A stretch of DNA of 64,000 bases from NCBI GenBank assembly GCA_949752735.1, contig OX457039.1, positions 30,098,786 through 30,162,785 of the forward strand, in the 5' to 3' direction. The notes under the pieces were generated by a model. That model saw only the letters and a list, made by a program, of their open reading frames with translations, had not been told where the DNA came from and did no database searches. Of this stretch, positions 35,194-47,805 are shown in pieces. Positions within the stretch are counted from its first letter, which is position 1. Every line of letters starts with the position of its first letter. The position numbers were made by a program, and so were the translations under genes. This stretch comes from Lumbricus terrestris (taxonomy: Eukaryota > Annelida > Clitellata > Crassiclitellata > Lumbricidae).

Positions 35194-38100
35194 AAATTGA
35201 TGTCATTGTGTGACACTTGTTCAGCTATTTCGGATGAGGTGTAATCGTGCGGTTGACGCACGTGTATGGAAAGGTGCCACTATCTTAAAATCTGGAAAGG
35301 AATTGCGTAAGCAGCACGCGTTTTTCAGGCTCAGTTTGTTTGTTTTATATATATATGCATTCAAATTTTAAGATATGCTGCTTTGCATTGCACTGAAGAT
35401 TTTCTGTTCAATTTTCATTCCTTTACTTGTTACTAGTTGTGAGTCTTCTTTGCCTGCATTTGGTCTATTCTGTGTGTGTGTGTGTGTGCTGTTCAAGTAT
35501 TCATCAGGAATATTTAGGCAGTTGAGAGCAAGTGCTTCTTCAACTACTTCGTTTGATTGGTGGCCATTCTGCTACCATCTCTTTTCGTATGATTTCGAAG
35601 TTTATGATCGCATGCTGTGATGTTTGGGTTTCTTTTGAAGCTGTGTTTGTGTTTGTGTTGCTTGTTTCTCCGTTGAGTGTTTTTTAGGAGAAAATAACTG
35701 CAATTATCCTTGTTTTCATGTGATTCTGTGTAAATCACATCTGCACAGATAAGCATTTTTCTCTGTATCGGCTATATTTGTAGTATATAACGACTTTGAA
35801 AGGGGTTTGTAATAGGAAATGTTATCCGTGACAATACTTGCTATTGTTTTTGCTAATTCTAGGATTGCAAAACTTGCTTCAAGACTGAGTTCGTTCAATA
35901 TAATATTACAGGACATTGGTAACCATTTGGAAAATCTTATAACTCATCTATACTCAGCCACAAGTGGTGGTCATCTACTTATTAAAAGGTCCCATGGGGC
36001 TATCATTTTTTTCCATTGGTTACGAATTGGTTAGGTACTGATTGAAAGGGTAACAACTGATAAACCTCAATGTTGTCTGCATTTTGGTACTATTTTAATC
36101 TGAAATTTGCTACAGGAGAGTAATTATCAATTCCAGAAATTATCGTCCATTAATAATAATAATCACCGTTTTTTAGTGTGACCACTATGTGTGAGAAGTG
36201 ACTGTCCAGCCTAACGGGTTATCGCAGAGGTTGTAAGATTTTAGGCTGGATTTTAGATAATTTACTGGCTTGTCTTTTTTATATCAGGTGAGTATCATTT
36301 GCAGGTTAACTAGTTATTATTATCATGCTTTTTGTTGAGCTTAGTGCTGCTTGAGATTGCCCCTCAGTGACAGTTTGGAAGAAACTTATTAAAAAAATAA
36401 GGTCTGTAATTTTGAGTAACTGTTAACGTCATTTTATCATAACATTAGTCTTTCAATAATAGAAAATGACGTGGGTTTAACTACTTTGTAAGCCTGCTGC
36501 ATTAAAATCACATTATGGTTTTAGTGAGAAGGTAATTTTGCTTTAGAAAAACATGTTAAGAAGGTACAATAACAGCAAACTACGAAGTGTTCAAAGCTTA
36601 ATAAAATAGCAAGCGTGATCTCAGAAATTGTAGATTTTCCGACAATTTTGAATGAATACATTCCGTATCACAAACGTATCATAATGAAATGCCATAATGC
36701 ACTTGTAATTATTATGTTTGCTTTCTTTCCTTGATATCATTTTATTATATAGTAAGGTGTAGTTTTTGATGTCTATAGTGTGAAGTTATTTCACATTTAA
36801 TGCCATTTGTCTTCTATCTTCTTTGTAGTAAGGTAAATAAGTAAACTAAAGCGTGAAAATAGTTCCAGGAATTTCTTACATGTTCATGGCGGAAATGCAA
36901 ATGCTGAAATTGATTCTGGTTATAAATCAGTTTCTAGGACTTGGTTTTTTGACCATTTACCTTAAACTACGTGTTGGCTGCTTTGATGTTCTACCTATTA
37001 TTTTTTAAACATTATTAGGACTTGTAGAAGAGCTGATATATTATGCCACTGATTCTCGATTACCCAGTAAGTGATACTTTGTCTTCACTTCAAATGCCTC
37101 TGTGAAGGCATTTAGATCTTGGGTGGTATTTGGGATATTATTCTTTTTGAATATTCTGGGCTTAAAATTGTGCCAGCAACATGAAATATTTAATATGTTG
37201 AAAGTTTGAGTTTTGCGGGGTTCAATTGCCATCATTTTGTTTTCACATGTCGGCTGAGATCAGCACGGCAACAGTCGTAGAAACAGGAGGAAGGTTTTTT
37301 CTTAATGTTTGTTGGTTGTAGACTTGAATATGTTGTATGTGTTTGTTCCTTAACTTTTTTCAATTCTGTCTGTTAACTTTTTCAAATCTGCCTGTTAACT
37401 TTTTCAAATCTGCCTATCGTTAGATGAAACAATAATGTAGTTAACCTAGATTTAAGAAGTCATCACCGACCGAATTCTGTAATGTTTTATTCAAAATTAT
37501 AGAATCTGATGTTATATGATGCATTCACAAACTTCGTTACATATCACATGTAGCTTATTTAAGTTTTGCTTGATTGTACTTTTAAATTTCAGGCCATTTA
37601 TTTTTAAGTTATGTCATATACCCAGTATATGAATGTTAAAAGTTTCGGTTGAAAGTTTCCATTTTGTCTTTCATGCATGCAGCCACACACAAAGGTTCCA
37701 GCTGTCAAATATTATGATTTTACCACATGTGGCGTAATTTCTGTTACTCGTACTTGCCATGTTTCAATTAGAGGCTTCTTCTAGTTGACTTTTTCGTGTC
37801 TGCGAGTGCCTGCCAGTGGAGACCTTGAACTCTGGACCTTGAACTCACCATTTGCGTTCGTCTCAAATGCTACTGTCGTATAGCGAGCATAGGCTGAGCG
37901 CTGTTTTCAAGAATTTCTTCCTCCATGTATGACTGCCTATAGATGTAAATGCAACATTTTCTTGTTTTTTTAAGTTAAAGAAGGACTCAAAAATGATGTG
38001 CACACGATGCAATCTATGTCAGTTTTACGTTTAGCGCCATGATTCCTTCAATGCATGCTGTCTTTTTTATTTAAATGAGCACATAAATGTACCTTGGTAC

Positions 38101-38639
38101 TTGCATGCTTGCACGTACATTGCATTGTTTAGCAGTGCTAGTGCAAGACAAGATCAAGAAATTATTCAGGTTGTATTCAAGTAGGCCTACATGTATATGA
38201 GGCCAGAAACCAGGAAGAAACTTTTGAGAAGTGTGACTTATTTTGCATGAAAGTCATTTCTGTGTCTACTAAGCAGATGTGCCAATATAGGCAAATGAAC
38301 AGTTTAAAACGAACAAATGATCTCTCTATAAGATGCATTCATGGTTCTGAGTGGTGAGCCCATGAAAAAGTAGAATAGTTTAGAGATAAAGAACACAATC
38401 GTCGCTCAACTTTTAAGCAGGTTTGACAGATTTAAATACCGTCCGTTAAGTACATAGGAAAGCGGATTATTATTATTTATTTATTATTATTATCATTATT
38501 GTTATAATGACTTTTCTGATTTGTTGTGTAACTTTTCAAACAGTTGTGATGGTATATGCAGTTGGTCTTTGTCGTTATTAATTAATTAATTACATATTAT
38601 ATAGGTATACAAATATATATATTGTAATAATAAATATAT

Positions 38640-39480
38640 AATGTTTAATAACAGGAGGGTTTGCATGGCGCTGTGGCACAGCAAAGGCCAAAGGAAGCAG
38701 GCTGTACAATGTACATGAGTTCAAAAAGACAATGCCAGTCATGTGTGATTGTCTAAAAGATAGGTCTTGAGCTGTAATTTAAATTTCTCCTCAGAAGGAA
38801 CAATCGCCAGCCTTCATAGAAGGCCAAATTTTTTTAGTGAGGATCGTAGACAACATATGTGTTCCAGTGGTCTGTGGCCAGAATGCAGAAGTCTTAGATG
38901 TTGTTTGGGGTAAAATTAGTGAGCTAAGCTTTGCACAGTGTGTCGGTAATCCACTAAGGTGCACACACCCAATGTCATGTAGCAGATTCATTCATTCATT
39001 TGTGGGGCACGGTGGTGTAGTGGTGGCGTCGTTGCCTTGAAACCGGAAGGTTCGAATCCACCTCAAGTCGCCGCGTAGAGACCTTGGGCAAATCCTTCAC
39101 TCACAATTTTTCGGCGTGAAACTCCGATGCAGTGTCCACTCTGCAGTCGGGAGCGCCTATGAGTAGTAGAGAGCTTGAAGGGGCGCTATAGCAAGTTCAC
39201 ATACAAATTTATACAGCGCCCCTTCCTGGAAACTATTTGGTGATGCTCAGGATTGGCAACGTGGTCAGATGGTATCAGCCATTATATGAGATGTGCAATG
39301 AAATTAGACATCGACTGTTTGTGCTGTAGCTGTCGGCAGACCCACTAGCAGGCTGTTGCAGCAGTCAATCCTGGAGACAATGAAGCTGTTGACAAAGATG
39401 CTGCTGCTTCCAGGTGGAATGAATATGCAGATGGTTTTAATGCTACACTATTGGCACATTTGGTAAACACAACAAAGAGT
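38640..39480 (-). mobile_element. Decayed LINE with a SINE nested in it
   Basis: On the minus strand 39334-39395 reads VNSFIVSRIDCCNSLLVGLP, the conserved LINE motif before the C-terminal region. After the SINE (39003-39215) the sequence continues into a diverged C-terminal/tail region with a terminal CAGCGCCATGCAAACCCTCC at about 38655-38675. A second LINE-like tail (GGGGCGCTGTATAAAT, about 39204-39228) sits next to the SINE, so more than one insertion may be involved. Frames are broken throughout. Confidence 0.6.
39003..39215 (+). mobile_element. tRNA-derived SINE, copy 2
   Basis: Box A TGGTGTAGTGG is at 39013-39023 and a consensus box B GGTTCGAATCC at 39049-39059. The body shares GTGAAACTCCGATGCAGTG with copy 1. 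The tail GTCGGGAGCGCCTATGAGTA, then GCTTGAAGGGGCGCTATAG, corresponds to the LINE tail at 45725-45770. It is inserted in the decayed minus-strand LINE. Confidence 0.88.
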
Positions 39481-41344
39481 TGGGTCCCACATTGTGTCGT
39501 GTATAATAATATATGCATGTATATGTGCAATATGTATATATACCGGGTATACATATAATTAATTAATAGCAGCGCACCATCTCAATTGTTCCACTGAACT
39601 GTTATGCTTTTATGTTTTTGTTTAATTTCGCTGAAGTTATTACAGATTGCCTTCACAAAGGTTTTTTTTATTGCTTTGAGGTTACTACGAATTGTCTTGG
39701 AAAATGCAACTTCAGTCTTTGTTGCACCTTATTTGTGGTATTTTCTTAGGCTAAATTTGTATTTGTAAAATATTGTTTGTCAATGTCGGCTTATTTCTGT
39801 TCTAAAATGGAGAAAATGTATCAGCTGCATTATTACCTGTTAAAAGTCCTTACTTATGAAGCAGCAGTTCGTTTTTAGGATGTGACTTTAATTAGCTTAT
39901 GCTTTGTTTACAAGCCATAAAACAGTTGGGATGTGGTTGGGAATTAAAACATTATGTTCAGTCAAATAACAAACTACGTGTATGAGAATTCCTAGTCATG
40001 TCAACTGAACGTTTATTCAAGTTTCTTGCTAATTTAGTTCTAAAGTATGCATAATTGCATATATAAAGGCACAATTCAAAGCGATGACTTTGAAACAGTG
40101 ATGACTTGCAGAATAAATATTGAATTTGAAAACAGGAACAGAATACCAAAATGGAGATGGTCAGATAGATATGAACACCTAGAAAACTGGCTTAGCAAAT
40201 GAAAGTCATGAATGCAAATGATGAAATGTGCTGATAATCAGATATCCAATCAAATGCTGCACATCTCATTTGTTTCGCTGCTTGGCCTAGAATGCATAAT
40301 TAGTTTTGTTTTACTTGCAGTGATGTAACGGAAGGTTTGTAAAAGGACGATGCTTTTCAAAATATGAAAGTTATAAAGCATGAAGTTGAGTATCTTAAGA
40401 GAGAGGTTTTGAAGATAGGCTGAACGGCAGACTGAATGCACTTCTCTGTTTATTACACTGATTGGAGATGTAGCCATGCCAGGCAGTCTAAATAAAAATT
40501 GCAAATAGCATGACAAAAGCGGTAAAATTGGAAAGGAAGAATTTTTCAAGGCAACATGGTTTTAGATTTGCCACAGCGAGTTTCGTTAGAAATGATAACT
40601 TTGACGTATTGATACTGTTTAGTGAATACGCATTTTGTATTTAAAAAGTTTCCAGTTTTTTTGCCCAGACTTAATGAAATTATATAGGTTTGTGGTCATA
40701 GAAAACAAGCACAATTGGGGACTTGTAAGAATAGAGATGTGGCCTTAAAGAGACCGTGTTTAATGTTAGTTGTGTTCTTGCATGTCAGTTTCTACGTCTG
40801 CAGATGTTGTGCTGCTACATTAAACTTAAAGTTATGGCATGTCAGTGAAAACTGTTATTAACAGCAGTATTTGGATCTACACTTTCAAATGTGACAAGAT
40901 TCTTCTAGCTGTAACTTTGCAATATTTATAGGAAACACGAGCCACCATATATCACTCAGTTACAATTGATGAGCGTTTCTTCTAAGAATGAGTACGGTAC
41001 TCTGTTTTGGCAACTGTTAGTGCTTTGCTTCAGTGTCTCAATGCATCTTGTTGCAACAGAAATATAGGCTGTTGCCTAGCTAGATGCCAACTCTGCAGAT
41101 ATGGTTGTTGTTGTTGGTCATTATGATTGCAGTTGTTGCTGTTCGTATGCACACATACATTCCTACATGTTAACATTTTGAGGTTTTTGCCATATTCCAG
41201 ATGCGAATTTGTCCCTCACAAGTTCAAGTCCGCCTAGTAATAGCACATTACTGCACATCAATGGCTGTTGACGTGTCATATTATTCAGGCACTGGAATTG
41301 CAGCCTTGCAATTAATGTTGAAAAGACTTAACTGCACGCTACAT

Positions 41345-41790
41345 TAAGATAAGATAAGAATAGTCTTTAATTGACCAACTGCTATCGACATTTTGGTTTA
41401 CAGACATGCTAATAAACGTACATACTAAACATCCACACAGCCGATCAAAAGTCAAATATTTTAAATTCAGACACATTCTAAATCCAATGTACGTATATTC
41501 CTTATGATGACCAACTATTTATACCACACTTTTGTTTACATGACATAAACCATCTTTGACAAAAGCATCCTTAGCGAATCCGCATTTCAAAATCTGGTAA
41601 GATGTATATGCCTCCAACTGTGTTGTATTGCCGGCCGTTACTTTGTCTGCAATACAATGCAGCAATCTCAAACTCGTTTTCTGAGAGCTGTGTGCTCCCA
41701 GCCTCGTCTGAAACGGTGGATTGCAACTGCATTATATTTGTGCAAACGGCTTTTGCAAATCAATGAGAACGCGAGCAGTATCTTGGTACA
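41345..41790 (-). mobile_element. Probable LINE 3' end (second family)
   Basis: On the minus strand the sequence ends ...TTGGTCAATTAAAGACTATT followed by short TTATC repeats, typical of a LINE 3' terminus. The phrase CTTTAATTGACCAA with ACAAACATG-type sequence recurs within the fold-back repeat near 23478-23520, so it is a dispersed repeat. No reverse transcriptase motif was found, so the class is uncertain. Confidence 0.4.
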
Positions 41791-43319
41791 TATTTGGAGG
41801 AAACTGAAACTCAATTAATTTTCGTCTTGAAAAAAGCACTGTTATTAATAGTCGAGGAATTACAAATTTTCTACGAACTTTGGGCTTTTTGCGAAAAATA
41901 AGTTGTGTACCTGCAGACTGTTAAAAACGGGACCATATAATATGTCCATCTATTTTTTGAACACGCAGCTGGACCAAGACGTGAAGCTCACAAGTATGAC
42001 CACTGGATAGTCAGGTGATTGCAGCTCAGCATGGCAAACCTAGCACCCGACTTCCTCGAAGCAAAATTTTTCCCGTGATATGTTCTTTAACTCGCACATA
42101 AATGCTTGTATACAATACAATACACTGATGCACCAATGCAGAGTTCATTTGTTAGATCTCAATAGTCAATACTATTCAGATTTCATCGTTTCGCATTTTA
42201 TGCATACTTATCTGCATTTTTTAATCACGATTGTGATGCATACGATATCTAATGACATGCTGTAAAATGCTATGTTGTTGTACTTTGTTATTGAATAATG
42301 AATTAATCAACAGCAGGGGAGCTGTATACCTGCAGTGTACCTGGATTTTATGATGTGGTCTGTTTAAGGACTTTGAAATGATTTTTTATCTGGAGCTCCA
42401 TTTAAGTTTAGACTACACGTGCACTGTTATGTCATGTACTTAGTTGCAGGATCGTTATTTGGGGTTTTGTTTGTAGCTAAAACTAATTGCAGACAGTTGC
42501 ATTTTGTGCTGATTTACATGACTAGCATTTCCAACCATGTATTAAGAATGTAAATTCTAAGCACTAACTTAGTGGTATTAGACATTTTTGCTTGACATTG
42601 CTAATTGCTCTATAGGCACGATTGTCTAGAACTGCTCGAGTGTGGTTCCCATTTATTCTGTCTTATTACGAGTTTTTGTAGAGACTTGTTTCTATTTTTA
42701 TGCTATCGTTATTGTGATCGTATTTACACATTCACTTAACTACTGTTTTGTTCAAACTGGACCTAATTGTTAGCATCAAGTCAGATCTCATTTGATCTAA
42801 TTAGTTAAGGATTTGATGAGACTAACGTAACTTTTTTTAACTTGATGTCAAAGCACGAGTTCCTGTCTTGTGATTTTTTTAATTCCAGTGGTACATCTAA
42901 GCAAGAAACATGGTCATAAAGGAGATTATTGAAGAAAACCTATGCAAAACATAACGAATAAGAACAGAAATAAAAAATCTTGACGGGCAAAGAACAAAGC
43001 ATAGGAGTATCTTCAGAAGTTCAAATAACAATGAAGAATGAACTTGACCATAAGAATGCTTCAAGACTGGAGTATGTGAATGAAAGGAATACTTATGTAC
43101 AACAATACAAACAAGGAGGAAATAGAAAGTTATGAGCAGCATATGTCCAATATCATTGGTCACAAATTTGGATCAAATTGCAAATAAGCATAGGTGGAAA
43201 CTTGGTCCTGGCTATAGGGGGGATGAAATTGGCCAAAGGACGATCGCCCAGACATGAGGCGCCGAGTAGAGGAAGAATTGGGGAGTGGGATGTCACCTTT
43301 CCCATTTAATTTTTTTTTT

Positions 43320-43740
43320 AAATTTGCACACTGCAATGGTAGCATTTTAGACTGTCATTTTAATTAAATTGCTTCATTGACTTCATTTCATGAGCGTCCC
43401 CTCCCATTGTTTAAATTTCTGCACTGTAATGGTAACATTTAAATTTGCACACTGTAATGGTTGGATTTTGAGCTGTCACTTTAATAAAATTGCTCATTTT
43501 TGAATGCCTAGTCATAGTTTAAGACGTCAGAGTGTCGTCTCCCAATTCCTCAAACTTGTTTAAATTTTCACACTGTAACCATAGCTTTTTAAGCTGTCAT
43601 CTTAACAAAATAACTCATGATTTCAGCACTCAGAGATGTTAAGACTTCAATAAATGTCACCTCCCATTGTCTACAAATTTTTTAATTGCACACTGTATTG
43701 ACAGTATTTTAAGCTTAACAAAATTGCTCATGATGGATAA
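43320..43740. repeat. Diverged tandem repeat, about 100-135 bp units
   Basis: Three to four units sharing the order TGTCACCTCCCATTGT, then AAATTT, then CACACTGTAATGG, then ATTTTAAGCTGTCA, then TTTAACAAAATTGCTCATGA. Units differ by many substitutions and small indels. A related partial unit lies just upstream at about 43290-43320. No open frame. Confidence 0.75.
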
Positions 43741-44899
43741 ACAGTGGATAACACTAAAGATTTTTAATATTTATTAAATATTTCTAAAATATTGGGGGCG
43801 ATAGAAGCATCTCCGTCCCCCCTCCACCACAAACTTTGGAGAACTGTTCTCCCCACCCATAAGTCTCTGCTGATGCAAATAAGCCATGGGCCAATGTCAG
43901 ATTGTATACAACGATTTATTGATACAGACCATAATGTCAGCTCAACATTTGCCCATTGTTAGAAATAACTTACCGGTAGTAAGGAAGTTGGCTGATATTG
44001 GAAATATAAAAATCGAAGTAAAACTACATTGGGACAATTTATTGGCTGAAAACTGGATCAAATTTTAAACAAGTTGTGGGTTGATAATTTACAAATTTAG
44101 TCACCATTGCACTGGCCCAACACAACCGATGTCCGTTGTTCAGTATATCAGTGCCCCTCCTATTGCACTGGTGCTCTTTCGCATGGTATACAATAAGTAA
44201 CTGATTGTAATACTTATAACATGGCATAGAGTTCCCAATGCAAACTCAGCATTTTCATTGTAAAGTAGTAATAAAATAAGTTGGATTTTGACCCAACTGA
44301 AATGCAGTGCTCTGGTACCTCTGAACAATGAAAAGGAACTATTGTCACATCCAAAAAATTTGGTCCTTGAATCCTCTTCGATTTTCTTAGATGGATTCTG
44401 CAATGCATTCCATCGAGTGGTGTAATTAGAATTTACACCGACCACGAAACTAATGCAGAACTCATGCTAACCTAAAATGCTGGAGTTTCCTATTTGCTAG
44501 TAAATACAACTTAGAAATGATTATGAAACAGCTGCAATGACCATCAGATGAATAAGTTTAGCAATGACACATCACATGACTTTGTCAATAATCATTAATT
44601 GGCAAAATTTCAAATTTAAATAATAAAGACATTCATAGAAACTCATGACGCAGATTTTATAATATAACACATCACCATTCAAGCAAACAACAAATTATTT
44701 GATTGTAGGTGATCAACTCTTTTAAACAGCCTGAGTGAGACTTGAAGATCAATGTGAAATCTCAAGAAGATTAACAGTACCTCTGGTTCACAGAGGAAAA
44801 ACTATCCATGGAGAAGCAGCTATGGGAATGAACTATATTACCAATAAGTTTTTTTGGCCTTAATGTACAAGAAGAAATTAGCCGTCTCCTTACCACTTA

Positions 44900-45800
44900 C
44901 CAGCAATCTCTAATGGACATTCAAGTCGGTGCAATGAACCGGACAATGGAGGCTTTGGAGGCCTGGATGTCCTCCAATCGCCTTCGGCTAAACTCTACCA
45001 AAACCCAATTTATTTGGTTTGGCACATGCCAACAGCTCGCCAAAATTGACCTGGAGGTTCTTGCTCGAGAGTTCCCTCACTTTACCTTCTCTTCCTCTGT
45101 CCGGGATCTTGGAGTCACATTGGACCAAGAACTTACTGTTACGCGGCATATCAACCTGCTTTGCCGCAGTTGCTACTACCAATTGCGTCAGCTTAGAGTG
45201 GTGCTCCGCTCCTTAACCTTCAATGCTGCCTTAACGCTAGTCCATTCTTTTGTCGTCTCTCGTCTGGACTACTGCAGCGCCCTCTATGTGGGTCTTCCGG
45301 TGACTCGGGTTGGGTGCTTGGATCGGGTCTTGCGCTCTGCGGCACGCCTTGTTGGTCGCATCCCAAGATTCGGCCATGTTACTGACTATATGCGGGATGT
45401 CTTGCATTGGCTCCCTTTTTCACAAAGGATCACTTACCGGATATCTTCCTTGGTTTGGCGCTGTCTCGCGGGTGTGGCCCCTGTTTATTTGCAGGACCTC
45501 TGTTGCTCCACCCTGAACGTCCAGCGCCGTGGCTCTCTCCGCTCTTCTAAACAGGCTCAGCTTCTTGTCCCCCGGTCACGCACTTCTATTACACAGAACC
45601 GTGCCTTTTCTGTCGTTGGCCCTACAACCTGGAATGGGCTTCCTGTGGAACTACGTCTTGTGCCTAGAGCCTTTGAGACTACGTTCTACTCTGCTCTTAA
45701 AACTATTCTTTTTAACCGTGGTTGGGTCGGGAGCGCTTCTGAGTAGATACTCTTGAAGAAGCGCTATATAAGTGTTTGAAATGAATGAATGAATGAATGA
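44900..45800 (+). mobile_element. 5'-truncated LINE (L2/CR1-like), young-looking
   Basis: It contains the open frame at 44913-45746, the tail GTCGGGAGCGCTTCTGAGTA with GAAGCGCTATATAAGTG, and a terminal (GAAT)n simple repeat (45778-45800), typical of L2/CR1-type retroposons. The 5' limit is approximate. It lies between the TMEM164 and RCC2 3' ends. Confidence 0.85.
44913..45746 (+). pseudogene. LINE reverse transcriptase, C-terminal 277 codons
   Basis: Undamaged frame from ATG, but only the part of a LINE polyprotein that follows the YxDD box: thumb-type LEAWMSSNRLRLNSTKT, FVVSRLDYCSALYVGLP, RDVLHWLPFSQRITYRI and VVGPTTWNGLPVELR, ending in WVGSASE. The catalytic palm and any endonuclease and ORF1 are missing, as expected from 5' truncation during target-primed insertion. 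It overlaps the tail shared with the SINEs. It cannot act by itself; the clade is called from motif style, not alignment. Confidence 0.88.
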
Positions 45801-47805
45801 TGGTTGAGTTGGCACTAGAGGAATGAAATCCCTAAAACAAATTTATGGTTAGCAGCACTAGCAAAAAATCTTATTTCTGCCATGGCAAGCAATTTTTTAA
45901 TAACCATCCTCTGAATGAAAAACCCTGTGCAATAACCATTAGAATTTTGTGCATCAATTGCAGAATTATTTTACACCTATGCAGAATTGTTCTAGGTCTT
46001 TGCATCTTGTAAGCAAAATCCCTAGAGAGGCAGCATTGGAAGTAGTTATTGCAAGGCAAATTAAGAACATCGGCCTTTACTAACAAATAAACGACTAAAG
46101 TCATGATGATGACTCTAGGTTTAAACCCCAAACACAACTACAAAAGCCTCAGTCACCAAATACTCTAGAAAATAAATATTTTTTATTTTAAAAATGAGAC
46201 AATCCAGGTGGCACGCTGCACGCAGTCACATGTCGTAGCACATTAAATAGAAACAAACATGTGAACAGAACTATGTCATTGATGGCTGGCAAAGAGGACC
46301 CTAGGAATAAAGTTTTTAACATTAACATGCCTTACTGGTAGAACAAATGGAAATTGGTTATTGACAACGATGGTTATGTTTACAGATTTGGATACACCAG
46401 CCCAGCAAAAAATCAGTCTATACGTATATCACTAAATAATTAACTAGAAAATTCTGTATGTGAGCATTCGCATCAATGTGCTTATTTTTAAAAACAGTTC
46501 AGAAGAACTAATAAGAAATGTGCTATAGTCATTCAATTGAAATATGAGCAAAACTCAGGAAGGTTTGAATGCACAATTTTAACCAATTAAATTCTCTACA
46601 TAGGTCGAAGCCATTATTATTAGTCCTGGAATATAGTAGCACTGAGGAATAAGGACATTTCACCTGGCAATATCATTGCAAAACAGTGTACATATAAAGT
46701 TATAAAGAACTTGTCACACTTGATGGTAGAGGTGCACATGCAGTGTTTTGGTCTGCATTCACGATGCTCACAGTATTGTAAATAGGTTAGAAAGAGCAGA
46801 GCTGTGAAACCTGTTTGTTGCCAGTTTCTTCAGGACTAATTTACTCACTCATGCATATGCTGCATTTAAAACTTTGGCTTGGAACTAGCTAGTCCCGATT
46901 GTGCAAACATTCTTCAAGGGTAACACACAAAATGACTTTTGAGCATTCAAACATAGCAGTTTTTCCAACTTTCATACAAAATGGCATATCTAAAATGTGA
47001 CTAAATCCATTTTCAGGATATAAATACCTCAACGTATAAAATAAATCTGCATGTCATTTTACACTTTCATTATGCATTAATAACTACAAAACTCACAAAT
47101 TAACTTTTAGTTTTATAGTATACATTCCAAAAACAACTCCCAAGAGAATATGCCCAGCAAGAGTCATTTAAAAATACTATTTATAACTTCTGTCCTTGCA
47201 CAGTTTGAAATGTCTGTAAGAGAATGTCTCGCTTGAAATTCAGATTATAACAGATTGCATTTAGCAGCAGTTCAGTAGTTTCAGCAGTTCGATTTTGTCA
47301 ACATACCAAAGCAATAAAAATTTCAGAAAAAATTTCAATTGACTATAAATACTTGAAGCGACTCTCCTAAATTTCTTCTAAAAAGTTATGAAGCTTTTGC
47401 GTAGTGGCTCTGTACAAAACTGAGATACTTTTACAAAAATACAGAACCAGAATGTTAAGCAAAGTAGTTTGCAAACACTCTGGCTGGCAGATCATCTTTT
47501 TATTAATTAACTCTGGACTATCAGATTACACTCAGTGAGATCTTGTATCAAAACAGCCTAAACAATTTTGATTATAACAGCTTTAACAGACTGTAAATAT
47601 AGAACAGAAGTACAACCTTAATTGGCCCCAATCTTGTAATAGCAGAATTATATATCAACTCAAAAGCAAAAACAGTCATGTTCCATCACGCAGCATTGAC
47701 CTATGTATACGGTCTCATCGTCTTCATAGTCAGACCAAATGGATCTTTAATCTAAAGACTGCAGTTGTCCAGTGATAGTCCTAAGAATGTCTAAGTACAA
47801 GACAG

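Larger units (their letters stand above)
35194..47805. other. Intergenic / 3' UTR region between convergent TMEM164 and RCC2
   Basis: Both flanking genes end facing this 12.6-kb stretch. The first part must include the TMEM164 3' UTR, whose end I could not fix (AATAAA occurs at about 36600 among other places). A (TG)n run lies at about 35474-35490. I recognise only the mobile and tandem repeats listed separately. The longer open frames (for example 40250-40549 minus, 42897-43163 minus, 44140-44445 minus) have no recognisable content. Confidence 0.5.

Noticed and set aside
39003..39080. tRNA gene
   Set aside because: Boxes A and B are present, but the sequence continues into a SINE body and LINE-type tail and no full cloverleaf could be drawn.
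42897..43163. 88-codon hydrophobic minus-strand frame
   Set aside because: Hydrophobic composition arises from AT-rich DNA; no supporting context.
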